A DNA stretch of 64,000 bases from Streptomyces bottropensis ATCC 25435 (GTDB lineage Bacteria; Actinomycetota; Actinomycetes; Streptomycetales; Streptomycetaceae): positions 62,001 through 126,000 of the forward strand of contig NZ_KB911581.1 in NCBI RefSeq assembly GCF_000383595.1, in the 5' to 3' direction. Below the pieces are notes generated by a model, which saw nothing but the letters and a program-made list of their open reading frames with translations, was not told the origin of the DNA and searched no databases. The translations under genes were made by a program, and so were the position numbers. Within the stretch, counting starts at the first letter, position 1. Each line of letters opens with the position of its first letter. Positions 36,064-43,152 of this stretch are shown piece after piece.

Positions 36064-36603
36064 ATGAAGCCGGCAGTGCTGGTGGCGGTGTTGCTGATCG
36101 TCGGGGCGGTGGTCGCGATCGTCGCGCGGCGGCGGTCCGTGGACGACCCCGGTCCGTCGTCCGGCCTGGACGCGGAGGCGGACGCCAACCGCTGGGTCGT
36201 ACGGCTGGGCGGCGGTCTGGCCGGTATCGACGTACGCGCGCAGGCCGGCGCGGGCGGCGCCGCCGGGGAGTCCCTGACCGAGGCGACGGAGTGTCTGCGC
36301 ACCGCCCGCGCCCAGCTGACCCGGGCCCGCACGCCCGACGAGTACACGCGGGTGACGCACACGGCGGTCGAGGGGCTGCGCCATGTGGGGGCGGCACGTG
36401 CGGCACTGGGCATGGGCACGGTGCCGGGGGTGGACGGCCGTGCCGAGGAGCCGTCGACGGTCCGGAGTGCGATCAGCAGGCCGCTCGACCCGGCCGGCCG
36501 GTGCGGGCCGCCCCAGCGGGGTTCGCGGGACGGGGCGGACCCGGCGGCGGGGACCTCCACCCGACTGTTCGCAACTGGCGGTCTCCCTCCGGCGTCGTAC
36601 TGA
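36064..36603 (+). CDS. Membrane-anchored protein of unknown function
   Basis: A 179-residue protein from ATG 36064 with a strong GGAGGAGG site. One N-terminal transmembrane helix (about 3-22) is followed by basic ARRR and a soluble part: an Ala/Gly-rich segment, a helical region (ESLTEATECLRTARAQLTRA, residues about 75-94) and a disordered C-terminal ~50 residues. No family recognised. It is 2 bp from the GPP34 gene, so the two are cotranscribed. Just upstream, two copies of CCGTACGGGACGAA sit about 21 bp apart. Confidence 0.65.
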   Translation: MKPAVLVAVLLIVGAVVAIVARRRSVDDPGPSSGLDAEADANRWVVRLGGGLAGIDVRAQAGAGGAAGESLTEATECLRTARAQLTRARTPDEYTRVTHTAVEGLRHVGAARAALGMGTVPGVDGRAEEPSTVRSAISRPLDPAGRCGPPQRGSRDGADPAAGTSTRLFATGGLPPASY

Positions 36604-36605
36604 TC

Positions 36606-37238
36606 ATGACCACGTCGACCGCGTCCACCTCCGCCTCCGTCCCCACCGCCTCGACCCTCGGGGAGGAGATCCTCCTTCTCTCCCTCGACGACTCCTCCGG
36701 TGAGGCCCGGCTCCCCCTGCGGACGCCCTACGCGATCGCGACGGCCGCCCTGCTGGAGCGGGCCCTGTCCGACGACGCGGCGGACGCGGAGTTCCCCGAG
36801 GACATCGGGAAGTGGATCCACGAGCACAGCAAGAGGGAGTACGAGACCGCGCTGCGGGGCGTGCTGGACAAGGGCCTGATCCGGGAGGAGAAGCGCCGTG
36901 TCCTGCTCGCCTTCCGGACGACCCGCTACCCGGAAGCCGACGGCACGGTGGAGGCCGCGCTGCGCGGGCGTCTGGCCCGGGTGGTCCTGGAGGGTGCCGA
37001 GCCGGACACCCGCACCGCTGCCCTGATCAGCCTCCTCCACCACGGCGACCTGCACACCCTCGCCTTCCCGGACGCCGGCACCGAGAAGTCCCCGGCGAGG
37101 CGGCGGATGGCCGAGATCGCCGGACGGCACTGGGCCGATCCCGCGCTGCGCCGCATGGCCGAGACCGCGGCGGCCGCGGCGGCGGCGCTCGCGGCGGCGG
37201 CGATGGTGACGACCGTGGTGATCCTGACGGTGACGTGA
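36606..37238 (+). CDS. GPP34 (GOLPH3/Vps74-like) family protein
   Basis: A 210-residue GPP34 protein: LGEEILLLSLDDSSGEARLP at the start of the domain, AIATAALLERAL, the RGRLARVVLEG helix and LISLLHHGDLHTLAF, then an Ala-rich hydrophobic C-terminus (about 180-208) that could be a membrane helix. Eukaryotic relatives bind PI4P at the Golgi; in actinomycetes the family is widespread and its role is unknown. Cotranscribed with the membrane protein just upstream. Confidence 0.87.
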   Translation: MTTSTASTSASVPTASTLGEEILLLSLDDSSGEARLPLRTPYAIATAALLERALSDDAADAEFPEDIGKWIHEHSKREYETALRGVLDKGLIREEKRRVLLAFRTTRYPEADGTVEAALRGRLARVVLEGAEPDTRTAALISLLHHGDLHTLAFPDAGTEKSPARRRMAEIAGRHWADPALRRMAETAAAAAAALAAAAMVTTVVILTVT

Positions 37239-37254
37239 CACCGGGGCGGGGCGG

Positions 37255-37443
37255 CTACCGCCGCTCGGCCCGGTACCGCTTCATCAGCGCGCTCAGCCGC
37301 CGCGGGTCCTTACCGCCGTTCAGCTCGGTCAGGAGGTCGTCGGGGCAGAGTTCGTAGAGGTCGCCCCACCAGCCCCGGCGGCGGTTGTCGTAGACGCGGT
37401 AACCGCCGGGGACGCCCCGGGCGACGTAACGGCGTCTGCTCAC
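37255..37443 (-). CDS. Small basic protein coupled to AbiEii-like nucleotidyltransferase
   Basis: A 62-residue Arg/Trp/Tyr-rich protein (SRRRYVARGVPGGYRVYD, then RRGWWGDLYELCPDDLLTEL). Its GTG start overlaps the stop of the upstream nucleotidyltransferase (GTGA, 37440-37443), so translation is coupled. No known domain; it is too short to be AbiEi. As the partner of a toxin-like nucleotidyltransferase it could be an antitoxin, which is inference from position only. Confidence 0.65.
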   Translation of the reverse strand: MSRRRYVARGVPGGYRVYDNRRRGWWGDLYELCPDDLLTELNGGKDPRRLSALMKRYRAERR

Positions 37444-38147
37444 TCGGGGTCCTCCTCCGGCGGGGACGCCAGGGCCTCCTCTTCCAGGAGGCGTTCGGCG
37501 ATGTCGTCGGCCCAGGTCTGGGCCCAGCGGCGCAGACCCAGGATGGCCTCGGCGTCCAGGCCGTGGCGAGTGAATTCCCGGTCGTCGAGCCACTCGGTGC
37601 CCTCCAGGCGTGACTGGAGGTCGGTGAGGTCGAAGGTGGTGGACGTGGCGGAGGTGTGGCGGCGGGCCAGCTCCTCCAGTTCGGCGACGGTCCAGTGGGC
37701 GGTGGCCGCGTGCACGGCGATCAGGTCGCGGGCGGTGCCCCGGTCGGCCACGGCCCGGACCTTGGTGCCGACCACGTCCTCCAGGGAGAGCGTCGGGCCC
37801 CACGGTGTCCGGACCGGTGGGTGCCAGAGGGTCTCCTTGAGCAGGTCGAGGGTGCGTTCCTCGGCCGTGACGGGATCGGTGACGAGGAGACGGGCGAAGA
37901 GCGGGGCGGTCTCCACCGCGTGCACCAGCCAGCCGCGCTCCGCCAGGCCCGCCCGGACCGCGGCGGCGATCTGCTCCATCGGGGCCGCGTGCTCCGTCGC
38001 CACCTCCAGGTCCCGGCCGGGCGGCTGTGCCTCGACCAGTCCGTGTGCCTGCGCCGCGTGATCGCCGGTGAGGGCGAGGGCGTACGGGACACCGATCTCC
38101 AGCACGTCGTCCACGAGGCGGCGGAGCTGGTCGGGGAGGTCGTTCAC
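37440..38147 (-). CDS. AbiEii/AbiGii-like nucleotidyltransferase
   Basis: A 235-residue protein with a DUF1814-type NTase pattern: YALALTGDHAAQAHG (the TGG...HG motif), RDLEVATEH in place of the usual DxD, then LLKETLWHPPVRTPWG, LSLEDVVGTKVRAVADRGTARDLIAVHAA, and helical tail. In AbiE type IV toxin-antitoxin systems this protein is the toxin that modifies tRNA. The GTG start at 38147 has a weak site. No AbiEi winged-helix antitoxin is next to it; the only partner is the 62-residue coupled gene. Confidence 0.78.
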   Translation of the reverse strand: MNDLPDQLRRLVDDVLEIGVPYALALTGDHAAQAHGLVEAQPPGRDLEVATEHAAPMEQIAAAVRAGLAERGWLVHAVETAPLFARLLVTDPVTAEERTLDLLKETLWHPPVRTPWGPTLSLEDVVGTKVRAVADRGTARDLIAVHAATAHWTVAELEELARRHTSATSTTFDLTDLQSRLEGTEWLDDREFTRHGLDAEAILGLRRWAQTWADDIAERLLEEEALASPPEEDPE

Positions 38148-38233
38148 GGGTGTGCCTCGAAGGCGGCGGGGCGCGGGAGCGACGGGCGTGGGGCCATGGA
38201 GGGATTATCGCGGCCCCGCCGGACTTTCCCCGG

Positions 38234-38814
38234 TCAGTACGGCCGTCGGCCCAGCCAGTTGCCGGGCGGATCGAAGTTCGCCACCACATACGTCCAGCCG
38301 TTCCGGCACCTGGCCCCGGCCGCGCCGACCCGTGTCGAGGTGCGCCCGACCACCTGGGTGTGGTGCAGGCACTCCCGGTCGTTCACGCAGGCGTTGGAGG
38401 GGCGGTCGTAGACGTCCGTCTCGTCGAGCCAGAGGCGGGCCGCGTCGGCCAGGGAGTAACGGGGGTTCGACCCCTTGGCCAGGTTCTCGCCGTACCGGCT
38501 GTTCGAGTGGATCGGCTCGCAGTCGGCGACCCGTACCCGCCCGCCCAGTGCCGGGCGTGCCCGGCGAGGGACTCGGCCCGGACGAGCGGGGGGAACGCCG
38601 ACATCGGCTCGCGCCTTGTTGACGATCGTCAGAAATCCGCCGATCTCCGGTGGCCGGGCCGCCGGGGCAACCGACCCGGTGGTGGTCGCCCCGGTCGCCG
38701 TCGCCGTCCCCGCCGTCGCCGTGACCGTCACGGCCGGGGGTCGGGGAGCCACTGCCTCGCCACGCCCGGCGCGAGTGCCAGCAGCGCCGCCGCCACGGCC
38801 GCCGTCACCCGCAT
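38234..38814 (-). pseudogene. Secreted CAP/SCP (PR-1-like) gene broken by frameshifts
   Basis: Pieces of one CAP-domain protein lie in different frames. A signal peptide MRVTAAVAAALLALAPGVA starts at 38814 in one frame. Frame two holds IVNKARADVGVPP. Frame three holds ESLAGHARHWA (38550-38590), the CAP helix. Frame two resumes with SNSRYGENLAKG, ARLWLDETDVYD, ECLHHTQVVGRTSTRVG and the end FDPPGNWLGRRPY. At least three shifts are needed to join them, so it is decayed or contains sequencing errors in GC-rich DNA. An intact CAP gene of a different subtype is at 52419. Confidence 0.7.
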
Positions 38815-38849
38815 CCTGTCCCGTCCCGCCACTGGACCCTGTCCCGCCA

Positions 38850-38975
38850 TCGGACCAGGAGAACGTCGCCTCGTGGAAGGGCACCGCGCCCCGAAGGACA
38901 CCCTGCCGTCGGAGAACGTCGCGCGGTCGAAGGACACCCTGCCGCCGGAGAACACCGCGCCGGTCCCGCCCCCGA
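38850..38975 (-). pseudogene. Pentapeptide-repeat protein fragment
   Basis: The minus strand reads AVFSGGRVSFDRATFSDGRVSF, recognisable as pentapeptide-type repeats (A/x-F-x-x-G, V-x-F), with a frame-shifted continuation VPFHEATFSW. The DNA shows a 36-bp near-repeat (38892 and 38928). No start, no signal and no further repeats are present, so it is a remnant abutting the broken CAP gene. Confidence 0.45.
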
Positions 38976-39031
38976 CCGATTCCCGGATCGGTCGTCCAGT
39001 GCGTCGGCGAGGTCGGCGCCGAGGCTGTATC

Positions 39032-39076
39032 CGGCCCCGGGACTGGTAGGCCCGCATGTTGAGGTGTCGCGTATTC
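39032..39076 (+). repeat. Direct repeat copy 1 flanking the glycosidase segment
   Basis: 45 bp that recur at 41868-41913 in the same orientation with about 41 of 46 positions identical (shared cores GGGACTGGT, CGCATGTTG, GGTGTCGC, TATTC). It lies next to broken genes. See the matching entry for copy 2. Confidence 0.65.
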
Positions 39077-39188
39077 CAGCTTGGACAGCCCTCGTTGGTC
39101 ACTCTGGGTGGCGAGGAGCGTGTTCGTGGTGCCCCCTCGGACGGATAGGTTCACCGTGGTGCGTTCGAGCTACTTCTGGAGGGGCACG

Positions 39189-39431
39189 GTGGACGTTGTC
39201 GCGATCATGAAGGCGCTGGCCGAACAGGGAACAACCGTGTTGTTTAAGGCTGATGCTGAGCGGATGGCAGAGAGGCGGAAGCCCTTGACGTTCGTGGTCA
39301 GTGGCGCCCCGTAGCGTGACGACATCCTCGTGCGTACCGATGCTGTCGGCGGAGCAGTGCCTCGAAGCCTGCTTGCCCCGCCTGCGCGAACTGGGCTTCA
39401 ACTTTTCGGTACCGCGGGAGGCTATGCCGCG
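39189..39431 (+). pseudogene. Decayed small conserved Streptomyces gene
   Basis: GTG 39189 follows GGAGGGG. The frame gives MDVVAIMKALAEQGTTVLFK, then AERRKPLTFVVSGAP and a TAG stop. Beyond it the homology-like text goes on in the same frame (RDDILVRTDA) and then in another (SAEQCLEACLPRLRELGF). I recall a family of short actinomycete proteins with this whole arrangement, which supports a nonsense change plus a frameshift. Function unknown. As it stands only 41 residues would be made. Confidence 0.5.
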
Positions 39432-39888
39432 CGGCTTGACGTCGACCGGCCCGCCGCAGCCGCCGGACTCCAGGAGGCACAGGCCACAGACGGCTCGGCC
39501 CCCTGCTTCCCGAGTGAGGCAGGGGGCCAAGCCGTCTCCGCCGTCAGGCGAGCGGTGGAAGCTGTTCGCCCTGGACGGCCTGGAGGTCGATCCCGACGCG
39601 GAGCGTGGTGCCGATGGCGGCCATGCCGGGCCTGGACGACCTGGACTACCTGGACGACCTCGTTGCAGTCATCGCGAAGTCCTCGCGCGGCAGTTCCACG
39701 GTGGCCCGGAACGCGGCCCGTGGGCCGCCTCACGGGTCGGGACCGGTGCCGAGGTAGGCCAGGTCCAGGTCAACGACCCGGGCCTTGTTTGTTTCCTGAC
39801 CGCCGACGCCGGCGCGTAGGCCGACGGCCCGGCGCGCACGCCACGGGTGGGTGGCGTTGCTGTCGGGCCGTCAGTCACTCACGCGATC
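39432..39888. other. 457 bp with no recognisable gene
   Basis: Open frames occur on both strands, as expected for GC-rich DNA, but none shows a start with a ribosome site, a domain or a codon pattern typical of the neighbours. It probably holds degraded sequence and the 3' region of the glycosidase transcript. Confidence 0.5.
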
Positions 39889-41676
39889 TCACTTCCCGTG
39901 CAAAGCCCTGCGGCGACGTCCGCGAAGCACCAGCACGCCGCCAGCGACGATGACCAGCAGGCCACCGATGGCGCTGTACGTGACAGCGGTGCTCGCCCCG
40001 GTGGAAGCCAGGGGGCCGAACGAGTTGCTGCTGCCGCTCGGGGACGGCCGGCCGACGGGTGCGCCGTTCTCCGCCTGTGCACGACTGCCGGTCGTGCCGG
40101 CGGCGGAGACAAGAGGCGCGGCGGCGGTCGGCGTGGGGGCGGGCGACGGCTTGTCAGCGCCGGCGGTCCCCGACGCGGGCTTCAGCTGAAGAGTCGTGAT
40201 CGAGTACGGCGGCAGCTTCTGTGCGCCCGCCGTGCCCCGCTTCGCCGTCGTCAGGGAGGTGTCTCCCTTGGCATACGAAACGGTCGTGACCGCCCCTGCG
40301 GCCGGGGTGAATCCGGCGTACGAGAGCGACACCTGCGCCGCGTCCTTCGGGCTCTTGTTGATCAGCATGACGTTCAGACCCTTGCCGCTCCGCACCGCGT
40401 GCACGGCAACCGACGAGTTGCGCGAGGACGACTTGACCATGGTGTCGCCGGGCTTCGCCAGTGCGGTCAGCGAGCGGATGCCCCAGTAGGTGGGGAAGGG
40501 CGTGTCGCGCGGCGGTTCGCACTTCCCCCCGGCGCAGGTTCCGGCGGAGAGAATTCCCCCGTCCTGGTAGTCGGTCTCGCCGTTGACCGTGGTGGGTGCG
40601 TCGCCCGAGCCGTTGTGCAGGTTCCACCAGTCCACGTGGGTGGCACCCTGCTCGAACCAGGTCATGTAGGTGTCCGGCGCGAACAGGGCTGCGGCCTGGC
40701 TGGTCAAGACGGGCGAGAAGACGGTGTCGGTCTCGGTGACCGCGATCTCCACCGAAGCGGCGCGCGAGCCCGTGTACTTGGCGATCAGCGAGCGCAGCGA
40801 GGACCTGACACCGGCGATCTGGGAGGGGGTGTTCAGCAGGTCGGCCGTGGTTTTGCCGCCCGGATACCAGTGGACGATGACGAAGTCGATCGAGCTTCCC
40901 GCGATGGAGAGCACCGTGTTGTTCCAGTCGGCGGTGTCACCGGGAGCCTTTTCCTTGTCCGGCCAGAAGCCGGGGGTGGTGAGCACCGCTCCGATCTTCA
41001 CCTTCGGGTCCACGGCCTTCATCGCCTTCGAGTAGGCGACCAGGTTCTTCCCGTACTCTTTCGGGCTCTTGTCGGCGTGGTTGTCGGTTTCCCAGCCCTT
41101 GCCGTTGCCGTAGTGCCCGTTGCCGTAGACCTCGTTGCCGATCTCCCAGTACTTCACGCCGTAACCTTTGTCGACGTTGGCGTACTTGACCCAGTCGGCG
41201 GCCTCCTGGGGGGTGCCGGAACCGTAGTTCGCGGTCAGGATCGGCTGGGCGCCGACCTTCTTCGCGGTGGCCATGAAGCTGTCGAAGTCGGTGTTGGGTA
41301 CGATCCAGCCGCCGTTGCCCATGGTGTGGGTCTTCCAGTGGAAGTCGTCCGCGCCGGAGCCGCCGGGATAGCGAAGCTGCCGAACTCCCGCGGCCTTCAT
41401 CAGCGATGTCACCTTGGCGTCCCCCATGCGGTCGTCGCCGACGCCCGTGTTGAGGCCGACACCACTGCTGGGCACCGTGCCCAAGGAGGTACCGGCATCC
41501 ACACGGATGCCGACGGTCGCCGCGGCGCCCGCGCTGGGCGCCAGGGCGCCGACACCGGCCGAGGCGGCGAGCACCGCCACCGCCCCCGCGACAAAGCGGA
41601 GGCGCATCCGGCTACGGCGGGGCGTGCGACCCCGAGGCATCGGCTGCTCGGCGGATCTCGGGTCTTCTGATGACAC
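39889..41676 (-). CDS. Sortase-anchored secreted glycoside hydrolase (arabinofuranosidase/clan GH-A-like)
   Basis: A 595-residue surface enzyme. A long Arg-rich signal peptide (about 1-52) precedes a TIM-barrel domain (about 55-400): RYPGGSGADDFHW, KYWEIGNEVYG (acid/base Glu182 after Asn) and AVTETDT (candidate nucleophile Glu315), a clan GH-A layout as in GH51/GH39. A beta-sandwich follows (about 410-505), then an Ala/Pro/Ser-rich spacer. A cell-wall sorting signal ends the protein: LASTG (556-560), a hydrophobic helix and RGRRRR. LAxTG is the motif used by Streptomyces sortase E-type enzymes. Substrate is probably arabinan or a related plant polysaccharide, by inference. Confidence 0.85.
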   Translation of the reverse strand: MSSEDPRSAEQPMPRGRTPRRSRMRLRFVAGAVAVLAASAGVGALAPSAGAAATVGIRVDAGTSLGTVPSSGVGLNTGVGDDRMGDAKVTSLMKAAGVRQLRYPGGSGADDFHWKTHTMGNGGWIVPNTDFDSFMATAKKVGAQPILTANYGSGTPQEAADWVKYANVDKGYGVKYWEIGNEVYGNGHYGNGKGWETDNHADKSPKEYGKNLVAYSKAMKAVDPKVKIGAVLTTPGFWPDKEKAPGDTADWNNTVLSIAGSSIDFVIVHWYPGGKTTADLLNTPSQIAGVRSSLRSLIAKYTGSRAASVEIAVTETDTVFSPVLTSQAAALFAPDTYMTWFEQGATHVDWWNLHNGSGDAPTTVNGETDYQDGGILSAGTCAGGKCEPPRDTPFPTYWGIRSLTALAKPGDTMVKSSSRNSSVAVHAVRSGKGLNVMLINKSPKDAAQVSLSYAGFTPAAGAVTTVSYAKGDTSLTTAKRGTAGAQKLPPYSITTLQLKPASGTAGADKPSPAPTPTAAAPLVSAAGTTGSRAQAENGAPVGRPSPSGSSNSFGPLASTGASTAVTYSAIGGLLVIVAGGVLVLRGRRRRALHGK

Positions 41677-41867
41677 GTAATGCTCCGATCGGGTGGTGAC
41701 ACAGAGGACGTAGCGTCGCTGACCACGGCTCGCCCTCGTCGGTACACCCCTGAGTGGCCACTCAGAGCGGAAAAGGTTGCCATCTCAATCGTTTTTCGCC
41801 GAGATGCGGTCGCACCGTCTCACTGGAGGTGGAGCACCGCGTATCTGAGGTCGCGGGCGCTCGGGAT

Positions 41868-41913
41868 CGGCCCTCGGGACTGGTGGGCTCGCATGTTGCG
41901 GTGTCGCATATTC
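41868..41913 (+). repeat. Direct repeat copy 2 flanking the glycosidase segment
   Basis: Second copy of the 45-bp repeat at 39032, same orientation, with one single-base indel and about four substitutions. It lies exactly where an integrase-like zinc-finger fragment loses its expected continuation, consistent with a recombination junction. The two copies bracket 2.8 kb containing the glycosidase. Confidence 0.65.
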
Positions 41914-42282
41914 GCTGGGCCGGTCCATCTCCAGCAGGGTCTTGACCAGCGGCAGGAACGCCGGGGCGACACGGCCAGTGCCGTCGTCGAGGAGGTGGGC
42001 GAGCGTGTCGGCGAGGGTGCAGTGTTCGCAAAGACGCCCGCCGAGTAGCAGCCCCTCGAAGCCGCAGCGATCACAGAAGAAGTCGCGGACGATGCCCGCG
42101 CAGTCTCGGCAGATCGGTGTGCCATCGGTGTCCCGCCCGGGCAGCAGCCGGTCGGTGCCGCAAGAGGGGCAGCGGCCGCGGACGCGCATCGCGCGTTCGT
42201 AGCAGGTCCGGTGGTGAGGCCGCTTCTGCGCGGTCCTGGGCCCGCTTCCAGGACGGGTGTCGCCTATTCGCATCCGACGCAA
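41914..42282 (-). pseudogene. Truncated zinc-ribbon N-terminal region of an integrase/recombinase-like protein
   Basis: The minus-strand frame has two zinc-binding blocks: CPSCGTDRLLPGRDTDGTPICRDC and FFCDRCGFEG with LCEHC, then LADTLAHLLDDGTGRVAPAFLPLVKTLL. From memory this is how a group of actinomycete site-specific recombinase-like proteins begin (Cys-pair ribbons followed by a helical region). The expected catalytic part is missing: after EMDRP the sequence enters the 45-bp repeat. It is therefore a fragment; family assignment is tentative. Confidence 0.5.
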
Positions 42283-42328
42283 TTGGCGTCGGTAGGATCA
42301 ATCGAACCGTGGTTGGCGCTGCGATTGA

Positions 42329-42862
42329 TCATGGGTTCTGCCGGGGTGATGGCCTGAGCTTGTCGAGGTCGGGGGCGTAGACGGTCATCCAGTGCGGGTT
42401 CAGCCGGTAGTAGACGACCTCGCGGTTCCAGTCGAAGGCGTCGTCGTCGTAGAAGTCCTTCAAGTAGGCGAGAAGTTCCTGCCAGTCGGCCGTGGTCGCG
42501 GCGTCCTCGGGGTTCATCTCCTCCACCGTGCCGTGAGTGAACACGCCGAGGTCCTCGCCGCGCATGTGCGCGACGCTGGCGGCCGGACGGGCCGCGAGAT
42601 GGCGGGCCTTGGCGGCGTTGCGCGCCGTGCCGAAGTGCCACCGGCCGTGCAGGAAGTGCCCGTCGGCGCCGCTGATCCGCGGTTCGCCCTTTGCGGTCAC
42701 CGTGGAGAGGGCGAGCGTGCACATGCCGGTGAGGACCCCGGTGAGCTGTGCCGCCGTGATGGTGCGGCCCTCGACGATCGAGCGGAGGTGTGCGGTCGAG
42801 CCGGAGAGGGAGGAGTCGAGGAGGGACTGGAGCTTGTCGAGTTCTTCTGGGGTTTCGCGCAT
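42329..42862 (-). CDS. Pyridoxamine 5'-phosphate oxidase-like (FMN split-barrel) protein
   Basis: A 177-residue split-barrel flavin-binding protein: TGMCTLALSTVTAKGEPRISG (first strands), GRWHFGTARNAAKARHL, ASVAHMRGEDLGVFTHG, and an end with VVYYRLNPHWMTVY. Length and pattern fit general PNPOx-like proteins that bind FMN, F420 or heme; true pyridoxamine oxidase residues are not evident. It starts at ATG 42862 after GGGCG. Cytoplasmic, single gene. Confidence 0.82.
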   Translation of the reverse strand: MRETPEELDKLQSLLDSSLSGSTAHLRSIVEGRTITAAQLTGVLTGMCTLALSTVTAKGEPRISGADGHFLHGRWHFGTARNAAKARHLAARPAASVAHMRGEDLGVFTHGTVEEMNPEDAATTADWQELLAYLKDFYDDDAFDWNREVVYYRLNPHWMTVYAPDLDKLRPSPRQNP

Positions 42863-43021
42863 ACGCCCATCGTCGGCCGTAAACCCGACACCCTCTGTCG
42901 GTATTGATGAAGCAGCGGTGACCTGCCACCGCATCCCGGAACTGTGTCAAATGACGAAGATCAATCTCAGCGCCGACAATCGAGCGGACCGTTCACCGAT
43001 CTGGCTGTGGTCCGACGCTTC

Positions 43022-43069
43022 GGGGACGGGGACGGGGACGGGGACGGGGACGGGGACGGGGTCGGGGTC
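43022..43069 (+). repeat. GGGGAC/GGGGTC hexamer tandem repeat
   Basis: Six perfect GGGGAC units followed by two GGGGTC units, in the gap between the flavin protein gene and the FG-GAP gene. Eight consecutive G4 runs could fold as G-quadruplexes and the array is prone to length change. It lies 31 bp from a terminator hairpin. Confidence 0.9.
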
Positions 43070-43099
43070 GGGTCGTGTCGCCGGCCGGCCGGACATGAC

Positions 43100-43126
43100 G
43101 GTGGGGCGGCACCAGGCCGCCCCACC
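43100..43126 (-). terminator. Hairpin terminator after FG-GAP gene
   Basis: An 11-bp perfect stem (43100-43110 with 43116-43126) and 5-nt loop, 26 bp beyond the stop of the minus-strand FG-GAP gene. Confidence 0.75.
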
Positions 43127-43152
43127 GAACCCCCGTTGCCCGATCGGCTCGC

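Noticed and set aside
43022..43069. CRISPR-like array
   Set aside because: Perfect hexamer tandem repeat without spacers; no cas genes in the window. The 24-bp repeats at 50211 are also contiguous, without spacers.
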